From: JAWLDA01 sp041686855
GTDB lineage: Bacteria; Bacillota; Limnochordia; DTU080; RSA5
DNA length: 64,000 bases
NCBI GenBank assembly: GCA_041686855.1
Contig: JAWLDA010000009.1
Coordinates: forward strand, 121,466-185,465
Direction of reading: 5' to 3'
In this document: positions 44,226-52,771 of the stretch, piece by piece
Layout: every line of letters begins with the position of its first letter
How positions within the stretch are numbered: the first letter of the stretch is position 1
Translations under genes and position numbers: made by a program
Notes under the pieces: model-generated
The model's input: the letters and a program-made list of their open reading frames with translations, nothing else
Told to the model about the DNA's origin: nothing
The model's database searches: none

Positions 44226-45392
44226 ATGGACGGGACCTTTCAACCGCAAGAAGATTGGGATCCGAGAACGGAAGCTGTGCTGAAAGATCAGCGAGCTGCC
44301 TACGATGAGATGCGTGAACGGTGTCCGGTGGCGTACAGCGGCTTCTTGCACTGGTCCTTATTCCGCCACGAAGATATCACTCGCGTCCTGCACGATCCGG
44401 AGACGTTTAGTAACGCCGTCTCTTCGCACCTCTCCGTGCCGAACGGCATGGATCCGCCTGAGCATACAGAGTACCGCCGGATCATCGAGCCTTACTTTCA
44501 ACCCGATCAGATGAATGCGTTCGAGCCCGCATGTCGCCAAATTGCCGCGGAACTGGTAGGCACGGTGGTTGAGCGGCGCGAAGTCGACGTGATCGCTGAA
44601 CTTGCGCAGCCGTTCTCTGCGCGGATTCAGTGCGCTTTTCTTGGTTGGCCTCCGCACATGTTGGAAGCGTTGAGCCTCTGGGTGCGCAAGAACCAAGAGG
44701 CCACGCTCGCGCAGGACCGAGAGGCGATGGTAAAGATCGCTCGGGAGTTTGAAGGTTACATCGAGCGATTGTTGGAGGAACGGCGTGACGCAGGGACGGA
44801 CGCGCCCGACGACATCACGACGAGCCTGCTCCATCAGCGAATCTCTGGTCGTCCACTGCGTGACGAAGAGATCGTGAGCATCTTGCGGAATTGGACGGTT
44901 GGTGAAGTCGGATCGATCACCGCGTCCGTTGGCATACTCGTGCACTATCTTGCGGAACACCCAGAGCTCCAACGTGAGCTGCGCAATCAGCCGGCGCTGC
45001 TTCCAGCCGCCATTGACGAGATCCTGCGGATCCATGGGCCATTGGTTGCTAACCGGCGCGTGACGACCCGACCGGTGGAGATCAACCGACGAACGATCGA
45101 TGCTGGAGAACGCATTTCGCTTATTTGGGTCTCGGCCAACCGGGACGGGCGAGTCTTTGAGGATCCCGATACGTTTCGGCTGGACCGTGATCCGTCAAAG
45201 AACCTTTTGTACGGCGCCGGGATCCACGTCTGTCCGGGGGCACCGCTGGCCCGTCTCGAGATGCGCGTCGTGTTGGAAGAGATTCTTGGTCGCACGAATC
45301 ATATAGAACGGGTCCCCCATCAACCGCCGGAGAACGCTGTCTACCCAGCCGGTGGCTTTGCGACGCTTCCGGTGAGATTTCGATCAAACTGA
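44226..45392 (+). CDS. Cytochrome P450
   Basis: 388 aa soluble bacterial P450. Heme loop GAGIHVCPGAPLARLE with the axial Cys, ExxR as EILR (about residue 262), and the I-helix NWTVGEVGSITASVG. The usual A-G-x-D/E-T-T is replaced by G-E-V-G-S-I-T, a variant that may change oxygen activation. ATG with AAGGAAGG upstream. Followed 69 bases later by a short-chain dehydrogenase, so the pair may oxidise one substrate. No ferredoxin partner is adjacent. Confidence 0.94.
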   Translation: MDGTFQPQEDWDPRTEAVLKDQRAAYDEMRERCPVAYSGFLHWSLFRHEDITRVLHDPETFSNAVSSHLSVPNGMDPPEHTEYRRIIEPYFQPDQMNAFEPACRQIAAELVGTVVERREVDVIAELAQPFSARIQCAFLGWPPHMLEALSLWVRKNQEATLAQDREAMVKIAREFEGYIERLLEERRDAGTDAPDDITTSLLHQRISGRPLRDEEIVSILRNWTVGEVGSITASVGILVHYLAEHPELQRELRNQPALLPAAIDEILRIHGPLVANRRVTTRPVEINRRTIDAGERISLIWVSANRDGRVFEDPDTFRLDRDPSKNLLYGAGIHVCPGAPLARLEMRVVLEEILGRTNHIERVPHQPPENAVYPAGGFATLPVRFRSN

Positions 45393-45461
45393 TGAAATCA
45401 TTGTAGCTGTTAGAGATTTCCCCGTGATTGGGTGGCAGACTTCCTGGGGGAGGGGATTCTC

Positions 45462-46214
45462 ATGGAAACGAGTTTAGCCGGGAAAGTTGCTTTGGTTACA
45501 GGTGCTGCGTCGGGAATTGGTGCGGCGTGCGCGTTGGACCTCGCTCGACAGGGTGCCCGGGTTGTCGTGGCTGATTGGAACGCGGACCTCGGTGAACAGA
45601 CGGCCGCCGCGCTTAAAGAGAAGGGAACGGAGGCTCTCTTTGTCCAAGTGGACGTCTCTCGACCTGAATCGGTCGAGAAGATGGTTGCCGAAACGCTCAA
45701 AGCATTTGGTCGCTTGGATGCAGCGGTAAACAACGCCGGCATTAGCGGTGAGTCCAATTCGACAGGGTCGTACTCGATTGAGGGCTGGCAAAAGGTGATT
45801 GATGTCAACCTAAATGGCGTCTTTTATTGCATGCGTCATGAAATCCCGCCGATGCTCGCTCAAGGGGGAGGAGCCATTGTAAACATGGGATCCATTCTCA
45901 GCACTGTCGGCTTTGCGACCGCGCCGGCTTACGTGGCGGCGAAACACGGGGTTGTAGGGTTAACGAAAGCGGCGGCGCTCGAGTACGCACAGCAAGGCAT
46001 ACGCATCAACGCGGTGGGCCCGGGATTCATCAAGACGCCGCTCCTCTCCCAGCTGGACGAGGAGGCAGAGGCCCAGATTGCTGGACGGCACGCCATGGGG
46101 CGCATGGGGGATGCGCAGGAAGTCGCGGAGCTCGTCACCTTTCTGTGCAGCCAGCAGGCTTCGTTTGTGACAGGCGGGTACTATTTGGTCGACGGTGGAT
46201 ACACCGCACAGTAA
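45462..46214 (+). CDS. Short-chain dehydrogenase/reductase
   Basis: 250 aa classical SDR. Cofactor motif TGAASGIG (about residues 14-21), NNAG (about 92), catalytic Ser (MGSILS) and YVAAK (Tyr and Lys, about 156-160). The acidic residue in VVADWN after beta-strand 2 suggests NAD(H). It could act after the upstream P450 on an alcohol product. ATG 45462 follows GGGAGGGG. Confidence 0.92.
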   Translation: METSLAGKVALVTGAASGIGAACALDLARQGARVVVADWNADLGEQTAAALKEKGTEALFVQVDVSRPESVEKMVAETLKAFGRLDAAVNNAGISGESNSTGSYSIEGWQKVIDVNLNGVFYCMRHEIPPMLAQGGGAIVNMGSILSTVGFATAPAYVAAKHGVVGLTKAAALEYAQQGIRINAVGPGFIKTPLLSQLDEEAEAQIAGRHAMGRMGDAQEVAELVTFLCSQQASFVTGGYYLVDGGYTAQ

Positions 46215-46274
46215 GGCCAGTTGTCGCCAGCCCAACCCATCATCCCTGACGAGAAATATCAATGGGCCAAGCAT

Positions 46275-46310
46275 GTCCAATACGTTTAGTATTGCTTAAA
46301 CGTATTGGAC
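46275..46310. promoter_or_regulatory. Perfect 14-bp inverted-repeat operator
   Basis: GTCCAATACGTTTA-8 bp-TAAACGTATTGGAC, with no mismatches, ending 32 bp before the MarR/GbsR start codon. The right arm occupies the spacer of the promoter at 46292-46320, so binding would block RNA polymerase. Probable autoregulatory operator of the envelope operon. Confidence 0.8.
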
Positions 46311-46320
46311 GTATTATTAT
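46292..46320 (+). promoter_or_regulatory. Promoter of the envelope ABC operon
   Basis: -35 TTGCTT (46292-46297), 17-bp spacer, -10 TATTAT (46315-46320). Predicted start about 46327, 16 bases before the regulator's ATG. Confidence 0.6.
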
Positions 46321-46342
46321 GGACGTGTAAATGGGGGGAAGC

Positions 46343-46801
46343 ATGATGGGAACCGCTGATCCAGACATACAGGTGTTTATCGACCGCTTCGGTCGCTTCT
46401 TTGAGGAGACGGGGGCCTCTCGCTCGGGCGGACAAATACTCGCCTGGCTTCTGATCTCAGAAGAGCCACAGAGCCTCGACGACATTGCCGCAGGTCTGCA
46501 CATCAGCAAAGCCTCGGCAAGCCTCGGCACCCGTCAATGGGAGCAATCCGGCCTCATCGAACGAGTCCATAAGCGAGGCGACCGCAAAGTTTACTACCGG
46601 CTCCCGTCCAACATCGCCCACTCGCTGACTCAGGCTTCGTTGCAAAAGTTCCACCAACTGGTCGAGCTGGCCGAGTTGGGCCGTGATGCTATCGGCGCCG
46701 ATCGGCCCAGCGCGAGAGCCGTGCTCGACCAGTTTGTCCGAGTGTACCGTCATCTCAATGAGCGCGTCCCGGAGATCTTAGCGGAACTCGAAGAGGAGTG
46801 A
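46343..46801 (+). CDS. GbsR/MarR family transcriptional regulator
   Basis: 152 aa winged-helix repressor. The DNA-binding segment SLDDIAAGLHISKASASLGTRQW is followed by the wing VHKRGDRKVYYRL, characteristic of the GbsR-like branch. First gene of a six-gene operon and probably self-regulated through the inverted repeat at 46275-46310. The start is one of two adjacent ATGs (46343 or 46346) after GGGGGGA; an ATG at 46331 would place that ribosome site inside the gene. The inducer is unknown, perhaps membrane lipids or the exported substrate. Confidence 0.88.
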   Translation: MMGTADPDIQVFIDRFGRFFEETGASRSGGQILAWLLISEEPQSLDDIAAGLHISKASASLGTRQWEQSGLIERVHKRGDRKVYYRLPSNIAHSLTQASLQKFHQLVELAELGRDAIGADRPSARAVLDQFVRVYRHLNERVPEILAELEEE

Positions 46802-46808
46802 TGGCGCG

Positions 46809-47522
46809 ATGGCGTTTCTGGAGATCAAGGGCGTTCAAAAAATGTACCGACAGGGAAAGCAAGAGGTGCACGCCCTCAGAGGCGTCGACGTGGAGATCGA
46901 ATCAGGCGAGTTTACCGCGATCGCTGGTCCGTCCGGGTCGGGTAAGACGACGCTCCTTAACCTCATCGGTTGCCTGGATACGCCCAGTCAAGGTACGATC
47001 CGACTCGCCGACCGCGAGCTCTCGCAAAGGAGCCGTGACGAGCTCGCCGATATCCGCAGGGAGAGGATCGGCTTTATCTTTCAATCGTACAACTTGATTC
47101 CCGTACTCACCGCACGAGAGAACGTCGAATTCTCCCTCTCGCTCCTCAGCCGCAAAGAGAGTGCGCGCCGCGCCACGGAGATGTTGGCTGTGGTGGGCCT
47201 AAACGGGATGGAGAACCGCAAGCCAGGGGAGCTCTCCGGTGGACAACAGCAACGAGTGGCGATCGCTCGTGCGCTGGCAAAGGAGCCGGACCTGGTCCTG
47301 GCCGACGAGCCGACGGCCAACTTGGATTCGGAGACAGGCAAATCCGTACTCGAGCTCATGGTAGAGATGAACGAGAGGCGAGGGACCACCTTTATCTTTA
47401 GTACCCATGATCCCATGGTGATGGCGTACGCCCGCCGACTAATCACGCTGCGGGACGGCCGCGTGGAGGCGGACGAGAGGAGAGATTCCCGTGCGGTTCC
47501 TCGTCAAGCTGGCGACTCGTAA
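46809..47522 (+). CDS. LolD/MacB-type ABC ATPase
   Basis: 237 aa. Walker A GPSGSGKTT (about residues 38-46), Q-loop FIFQSYNLIPVLTARENVE (the LolD/MacB type), signature LSGGQQQR and Walker B LADEPTANLD. Energises the two FtsX-fold permeases encoded next, which work by mechanotransmission on extracytoplasmic substrates. Overlaps the first permease gene by 32 bases. The C-terminal 20 residues are charged. Confidence 0.94.
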   Translation: MAFLEIKGVQKMYRQGKQEVHALRGVDVEIESGEFTAIAGPSGSGKTTLLNLIGCLDTPSQGTIRLADRELSQRSRDELADIRRERIGFIFQSYNLIPVLTARENVEFSLSLLSRKESARRATEMLAVVGLNGMENRKPGELSGGQQQRVAIARALAKEPDLVLADEPTANLDSETGKSVLELMVEMNERRGTTFIFSTHDPMVMAYARRLITLRDGRVEADERRDSRAVPRQAGDS

Positions 47523-48723
47523 TCTCTGGCGCAACCGTCGGCGCACCCTGCTCACGGTGAGCGGTTTGGCGCTAGGTATCATGTGGCTAATCCTTGTGGA
47601 CTCGCTCTTGGGTGGCTTGACAGAGAAGGGGATCCAAAACATCGTCGACTTCGAAACCGGCGAGGTTCAAGTCCACGCTTCAGGGTATTTTTCCGACCGG
47701 GAGAGCCTGCCGCTGGACCGGGCGCTCTCTCCTGATCAGGTGTTGCCCACCGTCACCTCCGTCGATGGAGTCACATCCGCGGCTCCCCGGCTAATCTTTG
47801 GAGCGCGGCTGGCTGTCGGATGGGAGGAGTTTCCCGTCATTGCCGTCGCTGTGGATCCCGGCAGGGATCCGCAGGCGCTTCGCGTCATGCAACATCTCGA
47901 GGGCCGATCCCCTTCGCTCGGCGCATACGAGGCGGTGATCGGATCCAGCCTGTCGGAGCTCCTCGACCTCACGGTAGGCGATGTGATCACACTGACGACC
48001 CGTACCCGCCTCGAGGCGATGCAAGCACTGGATTTAACCATCGTCGGACTTGCGCGCACTCCCAATCCCAACGTGAACGCGAATCACGTGTACATGCCGC
48101 TTGACGTTGCCGATGCGGCCTTAGCCATGGAGCAAGGTGCCACGGAGTTCGTTGTTCGCCTTGAGCCCGGCCTGCGGGAGGCGGACGGCGCCGAGCGGAT
48201 TCGGCAAGCCTTTCGCCAGGCGGGAGTTGACGCTGAGGTGCTCACCTGGCGAGAGTCGGCGGCCGAGTTTGTCGCTTTGTCCCAGACGAGCGCAGCATCA
48301 GACATGCTCTTGGTGGGTGCGATTCTTGTCATCGCCATTGTCGGCGTCACCAACACCGTCCTCCTGGGAGCGCTGGAGCGTACCAAAGAGATTGGCATCA
48401 TGAAGGCCATGGGACTCAAGGAGCGAGAGATCGTCCGCCTCTTTTTACTCGAGGCGACGGGCATCGGACTGATCGCAACGTCGTTGGGCGCCGCCTTGGC
48501 GGCCGCGGTCAATCTGTACCTCGTGGAGGTCGGCGTCGACGTCTCGGCGATCCTTGGAGAGATCGATTTTGGCTTCCCGATCGGTACGACCATCATCGGC
48601 TCATGGAACGGCGCCGTCTTTATTTGGGCCGCGGCGGCCGGTGTGGTTGCCTGTTGGGGAGCCGCCTACCTGCCGGCCAGACGGGCCGCACGCCTCGATC
48701 CGGCTACGACGATCAGACGGTAG
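47491..48723 (+). CDS. FtsX/LolE-type ABC permease
   Basis: 410 aa with the MacB/LolCE layout: one N-terminal helix (LLTVSGLALGIMWLILVDS), a large extracytoplasmic domain (about 45-275), then three C-terminal helices with the conserved EIGIMKAMGLKEREI coupling region. GTG start inside the ATPase gene. Together with the next gene it forms a heterodimeric permease, as LolC and LolE do. Confidence 0.92.
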   Translation: MRFLVKLATRNLWRNRRRTLLTVSGLALGIMWLILVDSLLGGLTEKGIQNIVDFETGEVQVHASGYFSDRESLPLDRALSPDQVLPTVTSVDGVTSAAPRLIFGARLAVGWEEFPVIAVAVDPGRDPQALRVMQHLEGRSPSLGAYEAVIGSSLSELLDLTVGDVITLTTRTRLEAMQALDLTIVGLARTPNPNVNANHVYMPLDVADAALAMEQGATEFVVRLEPGLREADGAERIRQAFRQAGVDAEVLTWRESAAEFVALSQTSAASDMLLVGAILVIAIVGVTNTVLLGALERTKEIGIMKAMGLKEREIVRLFLLEATGIGLIATSLGAALAAAVNLYLVEVGVDVSAILGEIDFGFPIGTTIIGSWNGAVFIWAAAAGVVACWGAAYLPARRAARLDPATTIRR

Positions 48724-48759
48724 CGACGCTTGGGTTGACGGATTAAGGAGGGAAGAGAC

Positions 48760-50010
48760 ATGAACGTGTTGCGGATCGCATTTCGCAACTTGGGTCGCTC
48801 ACCGGCTCGGACAGCTCTCAGCATCGTCTCGGTCGCCGTCTCTGTTATGATGGTGCTTCTGTTGAAAGGCTCCGTCGATGGCATCATTGGGACGATGGAG
48901 GAGAGTACGATCCGGCTCAGCTCCGGCCATGTACGCATCATCGATCGTGAGTACCAGGCGCGAGAACGACTCCTCTCCCTCCAATACCCGGTCGACGGCT
49001 GGTCGGGCGAAGGCGTCGAAGAGATGCTCGGGGACCTACAAGGTCTCGAGGGCGTCGCCATGGTCGCGCCCCGACTTCGCTTTGGTGGCATGGTGAGTTA
49101 CGAGGACGATTTGCGCAGTGTCATGGTGGTCGGTGGCGATCCTGACGTCGAAAAAGATCTCCTGCGCACGGATCGGTACTTGGCGGAAGGGCGGTTCGTC
49201 CAAGCAGGGGAGCGTGAGGCGGTCCTCGGACGCCGGCTCCTCAACCGTCTCGATCTTGAGGTGGGCGACCGCTTCACCTTGGTCTACAGTTCGTCGCTGG
49301 GAGCATTGAAAGGGTACACGTTCACCATCGTCGGGGCCTTTGAAAGTGGATTGACATTTTTGGACGACGGAACACTCTTTGTACCGCTCGACGTTGCTCA
49401 GCAAGCAGTTGATCTCAGGGGTGCGGTGACGGAGTTGCTTGTCATGGCAAATGGCTTGGGCGATGCGCCGCGGGTTGTAGACCGCATCAACGAAGGGTTA
49501 ACCGCACACAACGCCGACGACCGATACCTTGCGATCCCCTGGTATGAACACAACGAAATTATTGAGTACCTGCAGTACGGTCGATGGATCTACGACGGGA
49601 TCTACGTGGGACTCCTCATTCTCGCGAGCTTTGTGGTGATCAACACGTTTGTCATGATCGTCAACGAGCGAAGACGGGAGATCGGCATGCTGAGCGCGTT
49701 GGGCCTGCGCCCGCGGGAGATTCGCACGTTGTTTCTCGTGGAAGGCGCACTGTGTGGCGGTGTCGGTAGCTTCGTTGGAACCATCGTCGGCGCCGGCCTC
49801 GTCTGGTTTATGTCGACTACCGGAATCCCGCTCCCGGGAGCGGAGGCGATGGGAGCAGAGCTCATGTACCCCACGACGCTCTACCCCATGTTCTCCCTAG
49901 ACGTGGTGATATACGCCTTCGTAGGCGGTATCGCTGTCACGGTAGCGGCTGTTAACATTCCGGCTCGCCGAGCTGCAACCCTGAGTCCTACAGAGGCGTT
50001 GCGCTCATGA
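48760..50010 (+). CDS. FtsX/LolC-type ABC permease, second subunit
   Basis: 416 aa, same four-helix FtsX architecture as its neighbour (N-terminal SIVSVAVSVMMVLLLKG; coupling helix EIGMLSALGLRPREI; C-terminal PARRAATLSPTEAL). Having two distinct permeases with one ATPase matches LolCDE rather than the MacB homodimer. ATG with AAGGAGGG upstream. Confidence 0.92.
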   Translation: MNVLRIAFRNLGRSPARTALSIVSVAVSVMMVLLLKGSVDGIIGTMEESTIRLSSGHVRIIDREYQARERLLSLQYPVDGWSGEGVEEMLGDLQGLEGVAMVAPRLRFGGMVSYEDDLRSVMVVGGDPDVEKDLLRTDRYLAEGRFVQAGEREAVLGRRLLNRLDLEVGDRFTLVYSSSLGALKGYTFTIVGAFESGLTFLDDGTLFVPLDVAQQAVDLRGAVTELLVMANGLGDAPRVVDRINEGLTAHNADDRYLAIPWYEHNEIIEYLQYGRWIYDGIYVGLLILASFVVINTFVMIVNERRREIGMLSALGLRPREIRTLFLVEGALCGGVGSFVGTIVGAGLVWFMSTTGIPLPGAEAMGAELMYPTTLYPMFSLDVVIYAFVGGIAVTVAAVNIPARRAATLSPTEALRS

Positions 50011-50073
50011 CGGGTGTTGCCTACGTCTGACACTTGCGTCCCAAGAGCATGAGAGGGTTAGGAGGTTCACACG

Positions 50074-50844
50074 ATGAAACGGCAGTTTTTTGTCTCAGTC
50101 GTGACCGGGTTTGTCGCCATGTTGCTGGTGTTGACACCGTCCCCAGGAGCCGCGCAAGGGACCGACTTGTCCGCTGCACAGATCATCAAGCGAGTCGACG
50201 AGAACGCCGCGTTCACAAGCGCTCACTTTGAGAGCACCATGGTGATTCGTACGGGCCGGCGCGAGCTGGTCAAAGAGATGGAGACGTACAGTGACGGAGA
50301 GGGAAACGGTCTCGTCACCTTTCACAATCCGGCCGACAGGGGAACCAAGTACCTCAAACTCGGAGATGAGCTTTGGATGTACTTCCCCGACGCCGATGAC
50401 CTGGTGAAGATATCGGGACACATGCTTCGACAGGGCTTTATGGGCAGCGACTTCTCGTACGAAGACACCTTGGAGAGCAGCCGCATGCAAGAGCTGTACG
50501 ATGTAACCTTGGTGGGAACAGAACCCTGCGGTGACGAGACGTGTTACATCCTCGACGCCGTGGCCAAAGAGGGAGTCCAGGTCACCTATGCTAAAAGGCG
50601 CATGTGGATCGACGCGGATCTCTTTGTGGCCCGGCGAGAAGAGCTCTTCGCTGTTGGCGGGAGGCTTCTAAAGGTCGCCGACGTGGAGAAGGTGGAGGTG
50701 ATCGACGGTCGGCCATTTGCTACGCAGATCACGATGCAGGACCTGCTGCGTCGAGGCTCTTCGACAACCCTCACCCTGGAGAGCGTCGCGTTTGGTATCG
50801 ACATCCCGCAGGACCTATTCTCACTGCGTAGTCTGATCCGATGA
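50074..50844 (+). CDS. LolA-like outer-membrane lipoprotein-sorting family protein
   Basis: 256 aa with a cleavable signal peptide (VVTGFVAMLLVLTPSPGAAQ). The mature part matches the LolA-like TP0789-type domain: DLVKISGHMLRQGFMGSDFSYED is its characteristic stretch, here quoted in parts (GHMLRQGFMGSDF, then SYEDTLE). A Cys pair (PCGDETCY) could form a disulfide. Such proteins carry lipids or lipoproteins across the periplasm. Encoded after LolCDE-like genes and before a predicted outer-membrane barrel, which supports that role. Confidence 0.85.
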   Translation: MKRQFFVSVVTGFVAMLLVLTPSPGAAQGTDLSAAQIIKRVDENAAFTSAHFESTMVIRTGRRELVKEMETYSDGEGNGLVTFHNPADRGTKYLKLGDELWMYFPDADDLVKISGHMLRQGFMGSDFSYEDTLESSRMQELYDVTLVGTEPCGDETCYILDAVAKEGVQVTYAKRRMWIDADLFVARREELFAVGGRLLKVADVEKVEVIDGRPFATQITMQDLLRRGSSTTLTLESVAFGIDIPQDLFSLRSLIR

Positions 50845-50930
50845 GCTACAAAGCGAGCAAGAATTCGATGGGGGCACGTGTCGACGAGAGAGTGGTGGTG
50901 GGAGTGGCGTCAATCAAGGAGTGGCACAAC

Positions 50931-51953
50931 ATGAAGCATTGGGTGGGTGCCCGCACGCGTCGTCACATGTTAACGTTGCTTGGTACCGTCGCGTTGATGC
51001 TCGCCTTACATGTACAGGTATGGGCTCAACCACAGCTCACATGGGGCGGTGAATGGAGGGGAGCTGTGGACGCCACGCGTGTGGATGACGGAGTCGACGT
51101 CGCCGCGCAGGGCGGTCTGCGGCTGCAGGGGCGGACACGCACCTATCCATGGCGGCTCTTCTTCGACGGTCGAGTGGACGTAATCGGCTCCCTGGCAGGA
51201 GCCCGAAACGTACAAGCTGACGTTGAGGTGGACCGGCTCTACGTACGTCTTTACTTGCCTTCTGCAGACGTGAGCGTCGGGAAACAAGCCGTCAATTGGG
51301 GTGTGGGGTACGCGTGGGCACCGACCGACATCTTTGGCCCTCCCAATCCTAACGACCCTTCCGGCATTCGCCCCGGAATTGAGGCGGCCGTTGTGCAGGT
51401 GCCTGTCGGCCCCCTCGACTACTGGAGCCTTGCGATTGCCGACGGCAAGGCGGGTGTGCGCCGCAGGGGTCACGTCATGGGTACGGACTGGTCTCTCCTG
51501 GCCGCCGTCGACCAAGGGGATCGCCTTTGGGGGGCAGACCTCAAAGGTGACGCGGGGGTTGGCTGGCATTTGGCCGCAGCTTATCGCATCCCGGACGAAG
51601 AGTCGGTAAGCCCGTCGTTACAGACTCTGATCGGAGCTGACTACAGTTGGCTCCGCGGCAGCTTGGTTTGGGTCGGCGAGTATTTGATCACGCACACCGA
51701 TGGTTGGGGCTCTCCTGCACATCAGAGCGCCTTTGGGCAACTGACCTACCGGGTCGACGAATTCACCTCTGTCGTCGGCGCGGTCGTTGCAGATCTCACC
51801 AATGAGCAGCACCTGTGGAACCTCAGGGTGACGACCTCCCTCGGACAGTCCCAAATAACCGCCGGGCTCTCTCTCTACAAGTGGGGCGGCAACGCTCGAG
51901 CCGTACCTGGGCCTGACGCTCGACTCAAGGTTGAGTTCTCGCAGGCGTTTTAG
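50931..51953 (+). CDS. Predicted outer-membrane beta-barrel protein
   Basis: 340 aa. Signal peptide with cleavage after VWA (about residue 29), then alternating amphipathic strands rich in Trp, Tyr and Gly (LTWGGEWRGAVDATRV, DRLYVRLYLPSADVSVGKQ) and a porin-like loop PTDIFGPPNPNDP. The protein ends in LKVEFSQAF; a terminal Phe is the BAM recognition hallmark of outer-membrane proteins. The pattern recalls DUF1302-type barrels. The start is ATG 50931 after AAGGAG; upstream in-frame codons lack a signal peptide at the right place. Last gene of the operon. A barrel in a spore former implies a diderm envelope. Confidence 0.72.
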   Translation: MKHWVGARTRRHMLTLLGTVALMLALHVQVWAQPQLTWGGEWRGAVDATRVDDGVDVAAQGGLRLQGRTRTYPWRLFFDGRVDVIGSLAGARNVQADVEVDRLYVRLYLPSADVSVGKQAVNWGVGYAWAPTDIFGPPNPNDPSGIRPGIEAAVVQVPVGPLDYWSLAIADGKAGVRRRGHVMGTDWSLLAAVDQGDRLWGADLKGDAGVGWHLAAAYRIPDEESVSPSLQTLIGADYSWLRGSLVWVGEYLITHTDGWGSPAHQSAFGQLTYRVDEFTSVVGAVVADLTNEQHLWNLRVTTSLGQSQITAGLSLYKWGGNARAVPGPDARLKVEFSQAF

Positions 51954-51971
51954 CGGCGGTCGGCAGTCAAG

Positions 51972-52769
51972 CTAACAATAAGCGATCGAAGCGACTGAGT
52001 CCAGCAGGTAGTCCGCCACGCCAAACAGTTCGTCCGAGTCGGCGGCTCCGGAGAGTACACCGATAGTGGCTCGGAGTCCGGCTCGCTTGCCGGTGTATAT
52101 GTCTGTCGCGGTATCGCCAACGATCACGGCCGCATCCTCAGAGATATTGAGACGTTCACAAGCGAGCTTGGCCATTTCGGGATTAGGCTTGCTTTGAGTA
52201 ACACTGTCGTGGCCAAGTACGACATCCACATAGTCAAGAGCACCGATCCGATCAAGGTCTTCCAGCGCCCGTCGCCGAGTGTCGGCAGTGACGACGGCAA
52301 CTGCAATACCTGCTGTTTTGAGGTTACGCAGTGTCTCGACCACCCCCGGAACGGGGGAAGTCAACGTTGACCACGGCAAGCTTCGTTCTACGTTCAGCAA
52401 ACTTGCGGTCGTTTGTCGCCAAGCATCATCCCAGGGAATACCCGTATGGCAAAGTTGGCGGGCAGCGAGAATCAGGATGTCTTCCGTAGGGGCTGACGCG
52501 AGGATAGAGTTCGGCTCCAATCGATCGTCTGTACGACTCCATCCAATCGAGGCCTTGAATTGGTCTTTGATCTTCGCGAAGGCGGGAATCGCATCTTCGA
52601 GGTGGTCGATAAAGGACTGGGTCCAATAAAGCCACATTGAATGAAAGTCGATCAACGTTCCGTCCTTATCAAACAACACTCCGGCGACATCTTGAATGTA
52701 CCGTTCTTCCTTGCCCGAACCGTTCCCACTGTTTGGTACGATACACTTTTTAAGGGTTAATGTAGCCAC
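51972..52769 (-). CDS. HAD-superfamily phosphatase
   Basis: 265 aa. HAD motif I FDKDGTLID (nucleophile Asp and acid/base Asp), motif II VVTADTR, and C-terminal VGDTATDI with the metal-binding Asp pair. The helical cap between motifs resembles phosphoglycolate/beta-phosphoglucomutase-type members. The GTG at 52769 follows AAGGTGG, which lies within the end of the alcohol dehydrogenase gene, two bases after its stop, implying coupling. The substrate is likely a small sugar or polyol phosphate given the neighbourhood. Confidence 0.88.
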   Translation of the reverse strand: MATLTLKKCIVPNSGNGSGKEERYIQDVAGVLFDKDGTLIDFHSMWLYWTQSFIDHLEDAIPAFAKIKDQFKASIGWSRTDDRLEPNSILASAPTEDILILAARQLCHTGIPWDDAWRQTTASLLNVERSLPWSTLTSPVPGVVETLRNLKTAGIAVAVVTADTRRRALEDLDRIGALDYVDVVLGHDSVTQSKPNPEMAKLACERLNISEDAAVIVGDTATDIYTGKRAGLRATIGVLSGAADSDELFGVADYLLDSVASIAYC

Positions 52770-52771
52770 GA

